Positions 29,950-37,136 of a stretch of 64,000 nucleotides of DNA are shown here, in pieces. A program made the translations under genes and the position numbers. The notes beneath the pieces are model-generated. The model worked only from the letters and a program-made list of their open reading frames with translations. It was not told where the DNA came from and did no database searches. This DNA comes from Polymorphobacter fuscus (GTDB lineage Bacteria > Pseudomonadota > Alphaproteobacteria > Sphingomonadales > Sphingomonadaceae), in assembly GCF_011927825.1 (NCBI RefSeq), contig NZ_JAATJI010000001.1:682001-746000 (forward strand), written 5' to 3'. How positions within the stretch are numbered: the stretch's first letter is position 1; every line of letters starts with the position of its first letter.

Positions 29950-30159
29950 GCAGCCGACACTGATAGAAGCGCCAGCCATTGTCGAGCAGGCAGATTGCGA
30001 CCGCCCAGTTCCCATGTCCATCCCGGAGCAGCGCATCGGGTTCGCCGATAAGAACTGCGATCGGACACGCGACCCTGAACGTCTGTATCCGCATCGGTTG
30101 AAACGCCGGCATTCCCCGGCCGGCCCTGCAATTTCGGCCTCGCCACCCTATATGACGGG

Positions 30160-31233
30160 ATGCGCATTCGATTTCTTGCCTTCGTTCCGCTCCTGCTTGC
30201 CAGCTGTGGCTATTCCTCCGAACCAGGCGCGGTGGCCGAAACCGGGGCCGTCGCCACGACACCGGACAGGGTGGCGGCGCCGACCCACGGGCTGAACGCA
30301 CCGATGATGGCGCGGACGGTCGAAGCGGCGGCGCGCCTGCCGCGGATCCGCTCGCTGGTCGTGGTCCGCGATGGCGAGACCTTGGCCGAACATCGTTTCA
30401 ACGGCGGGCCGCCGCTCGACCGGCCGGTGAACATCAAGTCGGCATCCAAGTCGGTGATCTCGGCGCTGGTCGGCATCGCCATCGATCGCGGCGTACTGAC
30501 CGGCGTCGACCAGCCGGTGCTGTCCGTACTGCGCGCCGACGCGCCGGCGAACCCCGACCCCCGCCTCGCACGGCTGACCGTCGGCAACCTGCTGTCGATG
30601 CAGGCCGGGCTGCAGCGCACGTCGGGTGAATTTTACGGTCGCTGGGTGTCGAGCCCGAACTGGGTCCGTTACGCGCTGTCGCAGCCGTTCGTCGAAGAGC
30701 CGGGTGGCGCCATGCTCTATTCGACCGGCAGCACGCACCTTTTGTCGGCGATGCTGACCCGCGCTTCGGGACGGAGCACCCATGCGCTGGCGCAGGAATG
30801 GCTGGCCCGCCCGCTCGGCATCGCGATCCCGCCATGGTCGCGCGACGGCCAGGGCATTTACTTCGGCGGCAACGAGATGCTGATGAGCCCGCGTGCCATG
30901 GCGCGTTTCGGCGAACTGTACCGGACCGGCGGCGTGGCAGGCGGCCGCCGCCTCCTGCCCGCCGCCTGGATCGCGCAAAGCTGGACACCGCGCACCGTGT
31001 CGCCGTGGAGCGGCGGCCGCTACGGCTATGGCTGGTTCATCGGCGACGCCGGCGGCCATCCGGTGCGTTTCGCCTGGGGCTATGGCGGGCAGATGATCTA
31101 TATCGTGCCGAGCCTGGCGCTGACCGTCGTGATGACGTCGGATGCGGGCGGCGCAAGGGACGGTGGGCACATCGCCGCGCTGCACGACCTGCTCGCCGAC
31201 CATATCGTCCCGGCCGCGGTCAGCGGGGCGTGA
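30160..31233 (+). CDS. Serine hydrolase, class C beta-lactamase fold, lipoprotein
   Basis: 357 residues. The leader MRIRFLAFVPLLLASC ends in a lipobox (LASC), so the protein should be a periplasmic lipoprotein. The hydrolase domain has the S-x-x-K nucleophile motif in IKSASKSVISALV, a Y-x-N-like motif replaced by YSTGSTH, and a late HAFG-like loop (FAWGYGGQMI). Such proteins include 6-aminohexanoate-dimer hydrolases, esterases and DD-peptidases; a true beta-lactamase role is not implied. Confidence 0.85.
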   Translation: MRIRFLAFVPLLLASCGYSSEPGAVAETGAVATTPDRVAAPTHGLNAPMMARTVEAAARLPRIRSLVVVRDGETLAEHRFNGGPPLDRPVNIKSASKSVISALVGIAIDRGVLTGVDQPVLSVLRADAPANPDPRLARLTVGNLLSMQAGLQRTSGEFYGRWVSSPNWVRYALSQPFVEEPGGAMLYSTGSTHLLSAMLTRASGRSTHALAQEWLARPLGIAIPPWSRDGQGIYFGGNEMLMSPRAMARFGELYRTGGVAGGRRLLPAAWIAQSWTPRTVSPWSGGRYGYGWFIGDAGGHPVRFAWGYGGQMIYIVPSLALTVVMTSDAGGARDGGHIAALHDLLADHIVPAAVSGA

Positions 31234-31310
31234 TCGTCGGAGCAGCTGCGCAAGCCGCGCGTTAGGCGAGGCACCGGCCGCGACCGTCGATCCACATCCG
31301 GAGATGCACG

Positions 31311-32429
31311 ATTTTCCACCTCATATTTGCCCTGCCCACCCTGTTCGTCATCGTGCGCTGGCTGTGGCCGCTGGCGATGTCGCCAGGATGGAAGATCGGC
31401 GTCGCTGTGGTGCTGCTCGCGGCGTCGCAATATCATTTCTGGAGCCGGCTTTCGTCGGGCTCGGTGTTCGCGCCCGAATTCCCGCGCGAGATCGTCATCC
31501 TGTTCAACTGGGCTTTCGGCGCGATCCTGCTGCTGGCGGTCTTGCAGCTGCTGCTCGATGCGGGCGCGCTGGCGGCGGCGCTGGCAAAACGGCGGATGGT
31601 CGGCATTCCCGATGTCGCCCGCTACGCGCTCGCCGGCACCGCCGCCCTGCTGGCCGCCATCGGTGTCGCCAATGCCGTGCGCGTGCCGCCGGTCAAGGAT
31701 GTCGAGATCGCCGTTCCTGGTTTGCCGCCCCGCTATGACGGCTACCGGGTGCTGCAACTCACCGACCTTCACATCAGCCGCCTGTTCCCGGCCAGTTGGG
31801 CGCGCCGCGTCGTCGACCACGCCAATGCCACGGACGTCGACCTGATCGTCGTGACAGGCGACTTCATCGACGGCTCGGTCGCGATGCGCCGCGCCGACGT
31901 CGCGCCGCTGCGCGATCTGCGCGCCCCCGACGGTGTCTATGCCATCCCCGGCAACCATGAATATTTCTTCCGATACCCCGAATGGATGCGCCATCTGAAA
32001 GGCCTGGGGCTGCGCATGCTGCCCAACACCCATGTCGTTATGGCGCGCGGCGAGGCACGGCTCGTGCTCGCCGGTGTCACCGACCTGTCGGCGCCCGAAG
32101 TGGGTGAGGTAGGCCCGGACCTTGCCGCCGCGCTCGCGGGTGCGCCCGCCGGCGTGCCGGTGCTCCTGCTCGACCACCAGCCGAAAAACGCCCGCGCCGC
32201 GGCCGCACGCGGCGTTGCCGTCCAGCTGTCCGGGCACACGCACGGCGGCATGATCCTGGGGCTCGACCGCCTCGTCGCGCGGGCCAATGGCGGCTTCGTA
32301 TCGGGCCGCTACGACGTCGACGGCATGACCCTGTACGTCAACAACGGCACCGCGCTCTGGCCCGGCTTCGCCTTGCGCCTTGGCCGGCCGTCGGAATTGA
32401 CGCGGATAACCCTGCGCACGCAGCGCTAG
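31311..32429 (+). CDS. Calcineurin-like metallophosphoesterase with N-terminal membrane helices
   Basis: About 372 residues if started at the ATT at 31311, which puts a membrane segment IFHLIFALPTLFVIVRWLWP first and has CCGGAG seven bases upstream. The first conventional codon is GTG 31353. Four to five N-terminal helices precede the catalytic domain, which shows LTDLHISRLF, VTGDFIDGS, IPGNHEYFFRY and SGHTHGGMILG, the complete two-metal site. Family members (YkuE, YaeI types) hydrolyse phosphodiesters or UDP-sugar lipids at the membrane. The start codon is the weak point of this call. Confidence 0.83.
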   Translation: MFHLIFALPTLFVIVRWLWPLAMSPGWKIGVAVVLLAASQYHFWSRLSSGSVFAPEFPREIVILFNWAFGAILLLAVLQLLLDAGALAAALAKRRMVGIPDVARYALAGTAALLAAIGVANAVRVPPVKDVEIAVPGLPPRYDGYRVLQLTDLHISRLFPASWARRVVDHANATDVDLIVVTGDFIDGSVAMRRADVAPLRDLRAPDGVYAIPGNHEYFFRYPEWMRHLKGLGLRMLPNTHVVMARGEARLVLAGVTDLSAPEVGEVGPDLAAALAGAPAGVPVLLLDHQPKNARAAAARGVAVQLSGHTHGGMILGLDRLVARANGGFVSGRYDVDGMTLYVNNGTALWPGFALRLGRPSELTRITLRTQR

Positions 32430-32434
32430 GTCGA

Positions 32435-32549
32435 AACGTCGAAGCCAGAGGCGCCGATATCCGGATCAGCGGCCCACGTGGAGTTCGGGGGAGCGCCCGA
32501 GGTACGCCCCGGAGGCGGAGGGCACGGCGGTGACCGACAGTGGTGCCCC
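32435..32549 (+). pseudogene. Decayed 3' end of a serine-type site-specific recombinase (left copy)
   Basis: Right after the metallophosphoesterase gene the plus strand reads NVEARGADIRISGP in one frame and then, after a frameshift, VEFGGAPEVRPGG and DRQWCP. This aligns with the C-terminal end of serine recombinases (pattern V-x-V-x-x-x-E-I-R-I-x-G-P-K-x-A-L, then P-x-F-D-R-E-W) and with the better preserved copy at 42605-42868. DNA identity is clear at both ends: ATCCGGATCA (32459-32468) and the 19-bp repeat at 32531-32549. Confidence 0.5.
32531..32549 (+). repeat. Imperfect direct repeat, left att-like site
   Basis: TGACCGACAGTGGTGCCCC matches 42850-42868 in 18 of 19 positions (C/G at position 8), in the same orientation. 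The right copy covers the last bases of tRNA-Leu including CCA. This geometry, one copy at a tRNA 3' end and the other 10.3 kb downstream of that end, is what integration at a tRNA gene leaves behind. Confidence 0.5.
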
Positions 32550-32837
32550 GCACGTGCCGGAACTGTACCATTTCGCGATGTCACCTCTGCCCTGATTGGA
32601 GGTGGCACAGTTTGCGGTGACGGCGGATGTCCGGAAGGCCTTGGCAAATTGCGGCGCCTTGTTCCACGCAGGTCCGACAGTATTTGGCAAATATCAGGCG
32701 GACTTTCAGATCGGAACGTGCTGCACCCTGACCCGCCTGCCGGTCGCCTTTTAGGTGACATACCCTACTACGGGCCAACCAGATTCGCTCTATGCTGCTG
32801 TGCTTCAAGCCGGCAGTCAGAGAGTCGAAACGCCAGC
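32550..32837. other. Intergenic stretch without recognisable gene
   Basis: Between the left repeat and the nor remnant I see no intact reading frame with a family resemblance, no tRNA and no terminator. The base composition looks less GC-rich than the surroundings (for example the AT-containing runs around 32640-32720 and 32760-32830). It probably holds decayed mobile DNA and whatever once was the promoter region of the nitric oxide reductase gene. Confidence 0.5.
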
Positions 32838-33098
32838 GTGATCAATTCGAAGGAACTCTGGATCTGGACAGGCGCCATCTTCATCATTTCGTTTTCGATC
32901 CTGGGTTATCTTGGCCGGGAAATCTACGTGCAGGCACCGCCCGTGCCCACCAGGTCAGCACCACGCAGGCTGCACTCGTCTACTCCAGGAACGATATCCA
33001 GACGGGCCGTGAAGTCTGGCAGACGCTGGGCGGGATGCAGCTCGGCTCGATATGGGGTCACGGCGGCTATGTCGCTCCGGATTGGGGCGCTGGCTGAA
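32838..33098 (+). pseudogene. norZ: Frameshifted N-terminal remnant of quinol-dependent nitric oxide reductase
   Basis: A GTG at 32838 opens a frame reading SKELWIWTGAIFIISF, SILGYLGREIYVQAPPVP, the first membrane helix and start of the periplasmic part of qNOR. After PPVP the similarity jumps frame near 32943-32960 and continues as QVSTTQAALVYSRNDIQ, TGREVWQTLGGMQLGS and IWGHGGYVAPDW, which is the highly conserved N-terminal block of NorZ. A further shift gives WLNDEV, then the gene ends. More than 650 residues, including all heme and iron ligands, are missing, so no enzyme is made. nnrS starts 2 bp after the last stop. Confidence 0.75.
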
Positions 33099-33100
33099 CG

Positions 33101-34291
33101 ATGAAGTCCGAAAACGCACGTCATGACCGGTTGAAGACGCTGCCGCCGGTGCTGCGCGGTGGCTTCAGGCCCTTTTTCTTCGGCGCCGCTGTCTGGGCTC
33201 TGCTGGTCGTCTCGCTGTGGGTCCTGTCGCTTTCGGGCAGGATAACGCTGCCGACCTATTTCGACGCGCTGGCCTGGCATCGGCACGAGATGCTCTTTGG
33301 CTATATCGGCGCCGTGATCGCCGGCTTCCTGCTGACGGCCATTCCGAACTGGACCGGTCGCCTGCCGATCGCGGGCGCTCCCCTCGCCGCCCTCGCAGGG
33401 CTGTGGCTGGCCGGTCGTATCGCGGTGCTGTTCTCGGGCATTGTGTCCGCCCCGCTCGCCGCCACACTCGATGTCGGGTTTCTGGCGGTGTTCGCTTTTG
33501 TCGCCGGACGCGAGGTGCTTGCGGCAAGGAACAAGAATTTTCCCGTCGTCATCGCGATTGCAATCTTCGCGCTTGCCAACGCGCTCGATCATGCCGAGGC
33601 GCTTGGCGCCGCGATCCCCGCCGGCACCGGCTGGCGGCTGGGCCTGGGCATCGTGATCACGCTGATCGCGCTGATCGGCGGGCGTATCATCCCATCGTTC
33701 ACCCGGAACTGGCTGAGCAAGCAAGGCCTCAAGCAAGGCCTGCCGTCTCAGCCGGACCGCTTCGACATTGCCACGATCGCGCTTACCGGCATCGGCCTGC
33801 TCGGCTGGGTGGCGGCGCCGGCAGCGCCGCTTGTCGGCGGGTTGCTGTCAGCCGCAGGCGTGCTGCAATTGGTGCGGCTCTCGCGCTGGTCGGGCTGGCG
33901 CACCGCGCGCGAGCCGCTGGTTGTCATCCTCCACATTGCCTACGCATGGCTGGGAGTCGGTCTGATCCTCCTGGGCGGCAGCGTTTTCGTCCCTGTCATA
34001 CCGGCATCGTCCGCCTTGCACGCGCTCAGCGCCGGCGCGATCGCATCGATGACGCTGGCGGTGATGACGCGCGCCACGCTCGGCCATACCGGACACGAAC
34101 TTCGGGCGGACCGACTTACCATGGCCATTTATGCGCTTGTCACATCGGGCGCGATCGTGCGCGTTACCGCTACGCTGTTGCCGTTCGATTATACGGTGTC
34201 GATTGCACTGGCAGGCACGCTGTGGGGCGCGGCCTTCCTGCTCTTTGCGGTGGGTTATGGACCAAAGCTGCTCGGCGGCCGAACCCCGTAA
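33101..34291 (+). CDS. nnrS: NnrS family membrane protein
   Basis: 396 residues, about twelve hydrophobic helices. Family features: LRGGFRPFFFGAAVWALL at the N-terminus, LAWHRHEMLFGYIGAVIAGF with the conserved His-x-His pair, LTAIPNWTG, GRIIPSFTRNWL and MTRATLGHTGHEL. NnrS is a heme- and copper-containing inner-membrane protein made with denitrification genes and helps cells withstand nitrosative stress. It lies directly behind the dead norZ fragment and was presumably its operon partner. The conserved part begins around residue 15, so a later start is possible. Confidence 0.9.
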   Translation: MKSENARHDRLKTLPPVLRGGFRPFFFGAAVWALLVVSLWVLSLSGRITLPTYFDALAWHRHEMLFGYIGAVIAGFLLTAIPNWTGRLPIAGAPLAALAGLWLAGRIAVLFSGIVSAPLAATLDVGFLAVFAFVAGREVLAARNKNFPVVIAIAIFALANALDHAEALGAAIPAGTGWRLGLGIVITLIALIGGRIIPSFTRNWLSKQGLKQGLPSQPDRFDIATIALTGIGLLGWVAAPAAPLVGGLLSAAGVLQLVRLSRWSGWRTAREPLVVILHIAYAWLGVGLILLGGSVFVPVIPASSALHALSAGAIASMTLAVMTRATLGHTGHELRADRLTMAIYALVTSGAIVRVTATLLPFDYTVSIALAGTLWGAAFLLFAVGYGPKLLGGRTP

Positions 34292-34486
34292 AGTCGCGAC
34301 CCGTAACGAGGTTCATCTCCCCGGCTGCAATCGTCGTGCCATCCTGCGCGCGCCGATCGCCGCCCGACTGACCCGATGGTCCTGCGCTCCCGCGTTCGAT
34401 CGTGTCGCTCGAGATAACGGCCGCCGCGCGTTGGCAGGGTCGCGACGCAGCGAACTGCGTCGCCAGGCCGGCAGGCCCGCGATCGC

Positions 34487-34855
34487 TTACTGGCTGCCGC
34501 CGGGCGTGTCGGTACGAAAATGGCCGGCGCGGTGCACCAGGCCCAGCATGTGCGATGCCGCACTTGTCGTCAGAGGATGATGGGCACGCCCGGCGCGCGG
34601 CGCGATGAACTCTGCCATATCGCGAATCTGCGCCTGCTGGCCCTCGGACGCGTCAGCAAGAAGCGCAATGATGACATTTTCGAGCGCGATGACACGGACG
34701 CGGAGCTGAACGATTTCAGCATTGGAAAGCGCCGGCGCCGAAAATTCGGCGTGGCCGTCCGCGCCCGGCTCGGCACCGCCTTCGTCTTCCCAGCGGGCAA
34801 GCGCCTGGGCACGGAGACCCTCGGGATGTTCCCCGCCAATGCCATCGTCAATCAT
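34487..34855 (-). CDS. Hypothetical protein, about 122 aa
   Basis: Soluble, mainly helical protein without cysteine or signal peptide. A central helix VQLRVRVIALENVIIALLAD is followed by QIRDMAEFIAPRAG and ASHMLGLVHRAGHFR. I do not know its function but the pattern looks like a conserved small protein rather than chance coding. Start: GGAG at about 34866-34869 points to GTG 34858 or ATG 34855 (MIDDGIGGEHPEG); ATGs at 34891 and 34939 lie upstream in frame without a good RBS. It converges with nnrS across about 195 bp with no recognisable feature and is divergent from the alternative oxidase gene. Confidence 0.6.
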   Translation of the reverse strand: MIDDGIGGEHPEGLRAQALARWEDEGGAEPGADGHAEFSAPALSNAEIVQLRVRVIALENVIIALLADASEGQQAQIRDMAEFIAPRAGRAHHPLTTSAASHMLGLVHRAGHFRTDTPGGSQ

Positions 34856-34993
34856 CACGTGTATCTCCGGATGGTGGGCCAGTTCGCGCATCGGGTCGAA
34901 ACAGTGCCTGTCTCGATCAGGATAATTTGCCGCAGGCAAATCACAGATACAGACCGAGTTGTCAGCATGCTGTCGCGCTGCTGTTGTGATATA

Positions 34994-35006
34994 GACGATT
35001 ATCGTC
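34994..35006. promoter_or_regulatory. Candidate operator upstream of the alternative oxidase gene
   Basis: GACGATTATCGTC is a perfect inverted repeat (6-1-6) located 68 bp before the alternative oxidase ATG and about 140 bp before the divergent small gene. Its AT-containing centre stands out in this GC-rich DNA. The position suits a repressor or activator site. The protein that binds is unknown; I could not match it to FNR/DNR (TTGAT-N4-ATCAA) or to an NsrR box. Confidence 0.35.
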
Positions 35007-35073
35007 GAAGTCCACCTATAGCATCCGACGCCTGAGAGACTGTCCGCGCTCCCGCTTTTTCGCCGGAGAGATC

Positions 35074-35799
35074 ATGGCCAATTCTATTCTCGCACCTTCC
35101 GATGATTCGCTGGCCAAGGAACGCGAGGCCGAACCGCGGATCCACCACATTCCGCAGGGATTTTCCGATCACTTCGCACTTGGCTTTACAAAAGTGCTGC
35201 GTTTCTGTGCCGACACCTTCTTCGCCAAGCGCTACGGCCACCGCGCGATCGTTCTTGAAACCGTTGCCGGGGTGCCCGGCATGGTCGGCGCCACGATCCA
35301 GCACCTGACGTCACTGCGGCGGATGCAGGACGATCACGGCTGGATCCGCACGCTTATGGAGGAAGCCGAAAACGAGCGCATGCACCTGATGACCTTCATC
35401 GCCGTCGCGCAGCCGACCTGGTTCGAACGGCTGGTCATCCAACTTGTCCAGGGCGGCTTCTACATCGCCTTTTTCCTGCTTTACCTCGTTTCGCCGCGTA
35501 CCGCCCATCGCATTGTCGGCTACTTCGAGGAGGAAGCGGTGATGAGCTACACATTCTATCTCGCCGAAATCGACGAGGGCCGTGCCGAAAACGTGCCTGC
35601 CCCGGCAATCGCACGCCATTATTGGAAGCTTCCCGCGGACGCGACACTGCGCGATGTCGTTCTCGTCGTCCGCGCCGATGAAGCGCATCACCGCGACGTC
35701 AACCATGGCTTTGCCAGCAAGATCGCCGGTGAGCCGATCGTCGAGAGGATCCCGGCACCCTACCCCGAGCACGCCGACGACATCAGAATGGCAGTGTAA
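35074..35799 (+). CDS. aox: Alternative oxidase (di-iron ubiquinol oxidase)
   Basis: 241 residues, the length of bacterial AOX. All di-iron ligands appear in order: E62 in [11 protein letters not shown]101 and H104 in [12 protein letters not shown]152 in [12 protein letters not shown]203 and H206 in [12 protein letters not shown]. Two hydrophobic membrane-facing helices ([12 protein letters not shown] and [13 protein letters not shown]) flank the second ligand group. AOX oxidises ubiquinol with oxygen without pumping protons and is insensitive to cyanide and nitric oxide. Placed next to nnrS and a norZ remnant, a role in respiration under nitric oxide stress is a sensible inference. ATG preceded by GGAGAG. 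Confidence 0.93.
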   Translation: MANSILAPSDDSLAKEREAEPRIHHIPQGFSDHFALGFTKVLRFCADTFFAKRYGHRAIVLETVAGVPGMVGATIQHLTSLRRMQDDHGWIRTLMEEAENERMHLMTFIAVAQPTWFERLVIQLVQGGFYIAFFLLYLVSPRTAHRIVGYFEEEAVMSYTFYLAEIDEGRAENVPAPAIARHYWKLPADATLRDVVLVVRADEAHHRDVNHGFASKIAGEPIVERIPAPYPEHADDIRMAV

Positions 35800-36050
35800 C
35801 GGTCAGGGCATTCCGGTGGTGGGCATTGGTTACCTGCGCAACGCGACGTGGTTGGCGCCAGCGCCGAGCGGTACGTCGGCGCTTCTGGCGAGTCGCGGCG
35901 CGTACCGGCGGTACAATCCGCAATGACGCCACGCGGAACACCGATCCGCGCCTGATAATCAGGGGATCACGTCGGACGAGCGCAAGGACATCTCGCTTGA
36001 AAAGGTGCGCTCGGCAGCTGTAACCGCACGCTCACAGAAGCGCAGGGTGC

Positions 36051-36869
36051 TCAAGCGTCGATGGTGAAACGAAACACCCGGCTGGGGCCATCTTCGGGAA
36101 GCAGGTACAGGTCGCGCCCTTCGACCGCCATGCCTTCGCCGGTATATGCTCCGCCCCGGCCAAAGGGTCGGGCGAGCCCGACAGCGCCGCTGCGCAGGGT
36201 CCGCACGATCTTCATCGACGGCCAGTCTATCCAGTCGACAGTGCCGCTCCACAGCGTCCTTGATCCGCCCGCGACAAGGTGACGGCCGACAAACTTCATG
36301 TCCTGATACTGCGTCGACGACGGGTTGGACACCACCCGCGGCGGCGCGGTCTTGCCGAGATCGAACACGTAAAGCAGTCGGCTATTCCAGTTGCCGGCCA
36401 CAAGCGTTCGCCCCGATACCGCCACGCAGCCAAGATGATCCGCAACATGGATCTTGCGACGGACCACCATGGTTTCGGCGTCGATCTCGACCAGCACGGT
36501 CGAACTATCCGGCCTGTATTCCGCCACCGGCACCCAAATCGAAGCATTCGAAACCGAGATACCGCCGGGGTGAAAGCGCTTGCCCTCGCTCACCTCCAAC
36601 CGCCGCTGGAACTTGCCCGTCGCGCGATCGAACTGATGGAGATAGGCCTTGCGGTTTGCCTGGTCGACCGAGGTCACCCAGATATGTCCGCCCGCGATTT
36701 CTAGCCCCTGGACATGGAAAACCTCCCCCTCAAGCTTGAGGCTACCCCGGGCGCGCGCATGTTCGATCGCACCGTCGAACGGGTCCGGCGCCGCTGCGAC
36801 CGACAAACTCGACAGCAGCAGGAGAACGACTGTCACAGCCGGACGCGCCATTTTGCGGATCATCTGCAT
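36051..36869 (-). CDS. Exported beta-propeller-like protein, 272 aa
   Basis: A signal peptide (MARPAVTVVLLLLSSLSVAAA after a short head) directs it out of the cytoplasm. The mature part has repeated short blocks of the type HVQGLEIAGGHIWVTSVD, HPGGISVSNASIWVPVAEY, LGCVAVSGRTLVAGNW and AYTGEGMAVEGRDLYLLPED, which suggest a beta-propeller of about five blades. No catalytic residues recognised. ATG 36869 (MQMIRK) is used; ATG 36863 is equivalent. The 251-bp gap before 36051 (after the AOX stop) shows no gene. It is divergent from the fused spermidine-synthase-like gene. Confidence 0.7.
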   Translation of the reverse strand: MQMIRKMARPAVTVVLLLLSSLSVAAAPDPFDGAIEHARARGSLKLEGEVFHVQGLEIAGGHIWVTSVDQANRKAYLHQFDRATGKFQRRLEVSEGKRFHPGGISVSNASIWVPVAEYRPDSSTVLVEIDAETMVVRRKIHVADHLGCVAVSGRTLVAGNWNSRLLYVFDLGKTAPPRVVSNPSSTQYQDMKFVGRHLVAGGSRTLWSGTVDWIDWPSMKIVRTLRSGAVGLARPFGRGGAYTGEGMAVEGRDLYLLPEDGPSRVFRFTIDA

Positions 36870-36939
36870 TGCCCCCGAGCGCGCGTCGGCTCGACGGTGG
36901 CCATCGCAACTTCGGATGACAGGAGAATTGCTCGGGGTT

Positions 36940-36956
36940 GAAACTTTTAAAGTTTC
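36940..36956. promoter_or_regulatory. Perfect 8-1-8 palindrome in a divergent promoter region
   Basis: GAAACTTTTAAAGTTTC is an exact inverted repeat with a one-base centre. It is AT-rich in a GC-rich region and lies 71 bp before the start of the minus-strand secreted protein and 181 bp before the plus-strand gene. Such a site is a strong candidate for a homodimeric repressor. I cannot name the regulator. Confidence 0.5.
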
Positions 36957-37136
36957 GCCGCGACCAGCGGCGCACTGCGCTGGCCTTCGTCGCCGTTTGG
37001 CTTGTCGTGGTAAGCCCGCGGGTCGCCCCCGCGGGCGTAACCTTCTCCGACGTGCCACAAGCCCGAAAGGACGCCGAACGATCGGCCCGAACGGGTCTCG
37101 CAGTCGGCGATTGCGGCTCCGGCCGGGCGGTGCAAG

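Noticed and set aside
37014..37036. Strong hairpin GCCCGCGGG/CCCGCGGGC as a terminator
   Set aside because: No U-run follows on either strand and it lies upstream of a start codon. Left unassigned.
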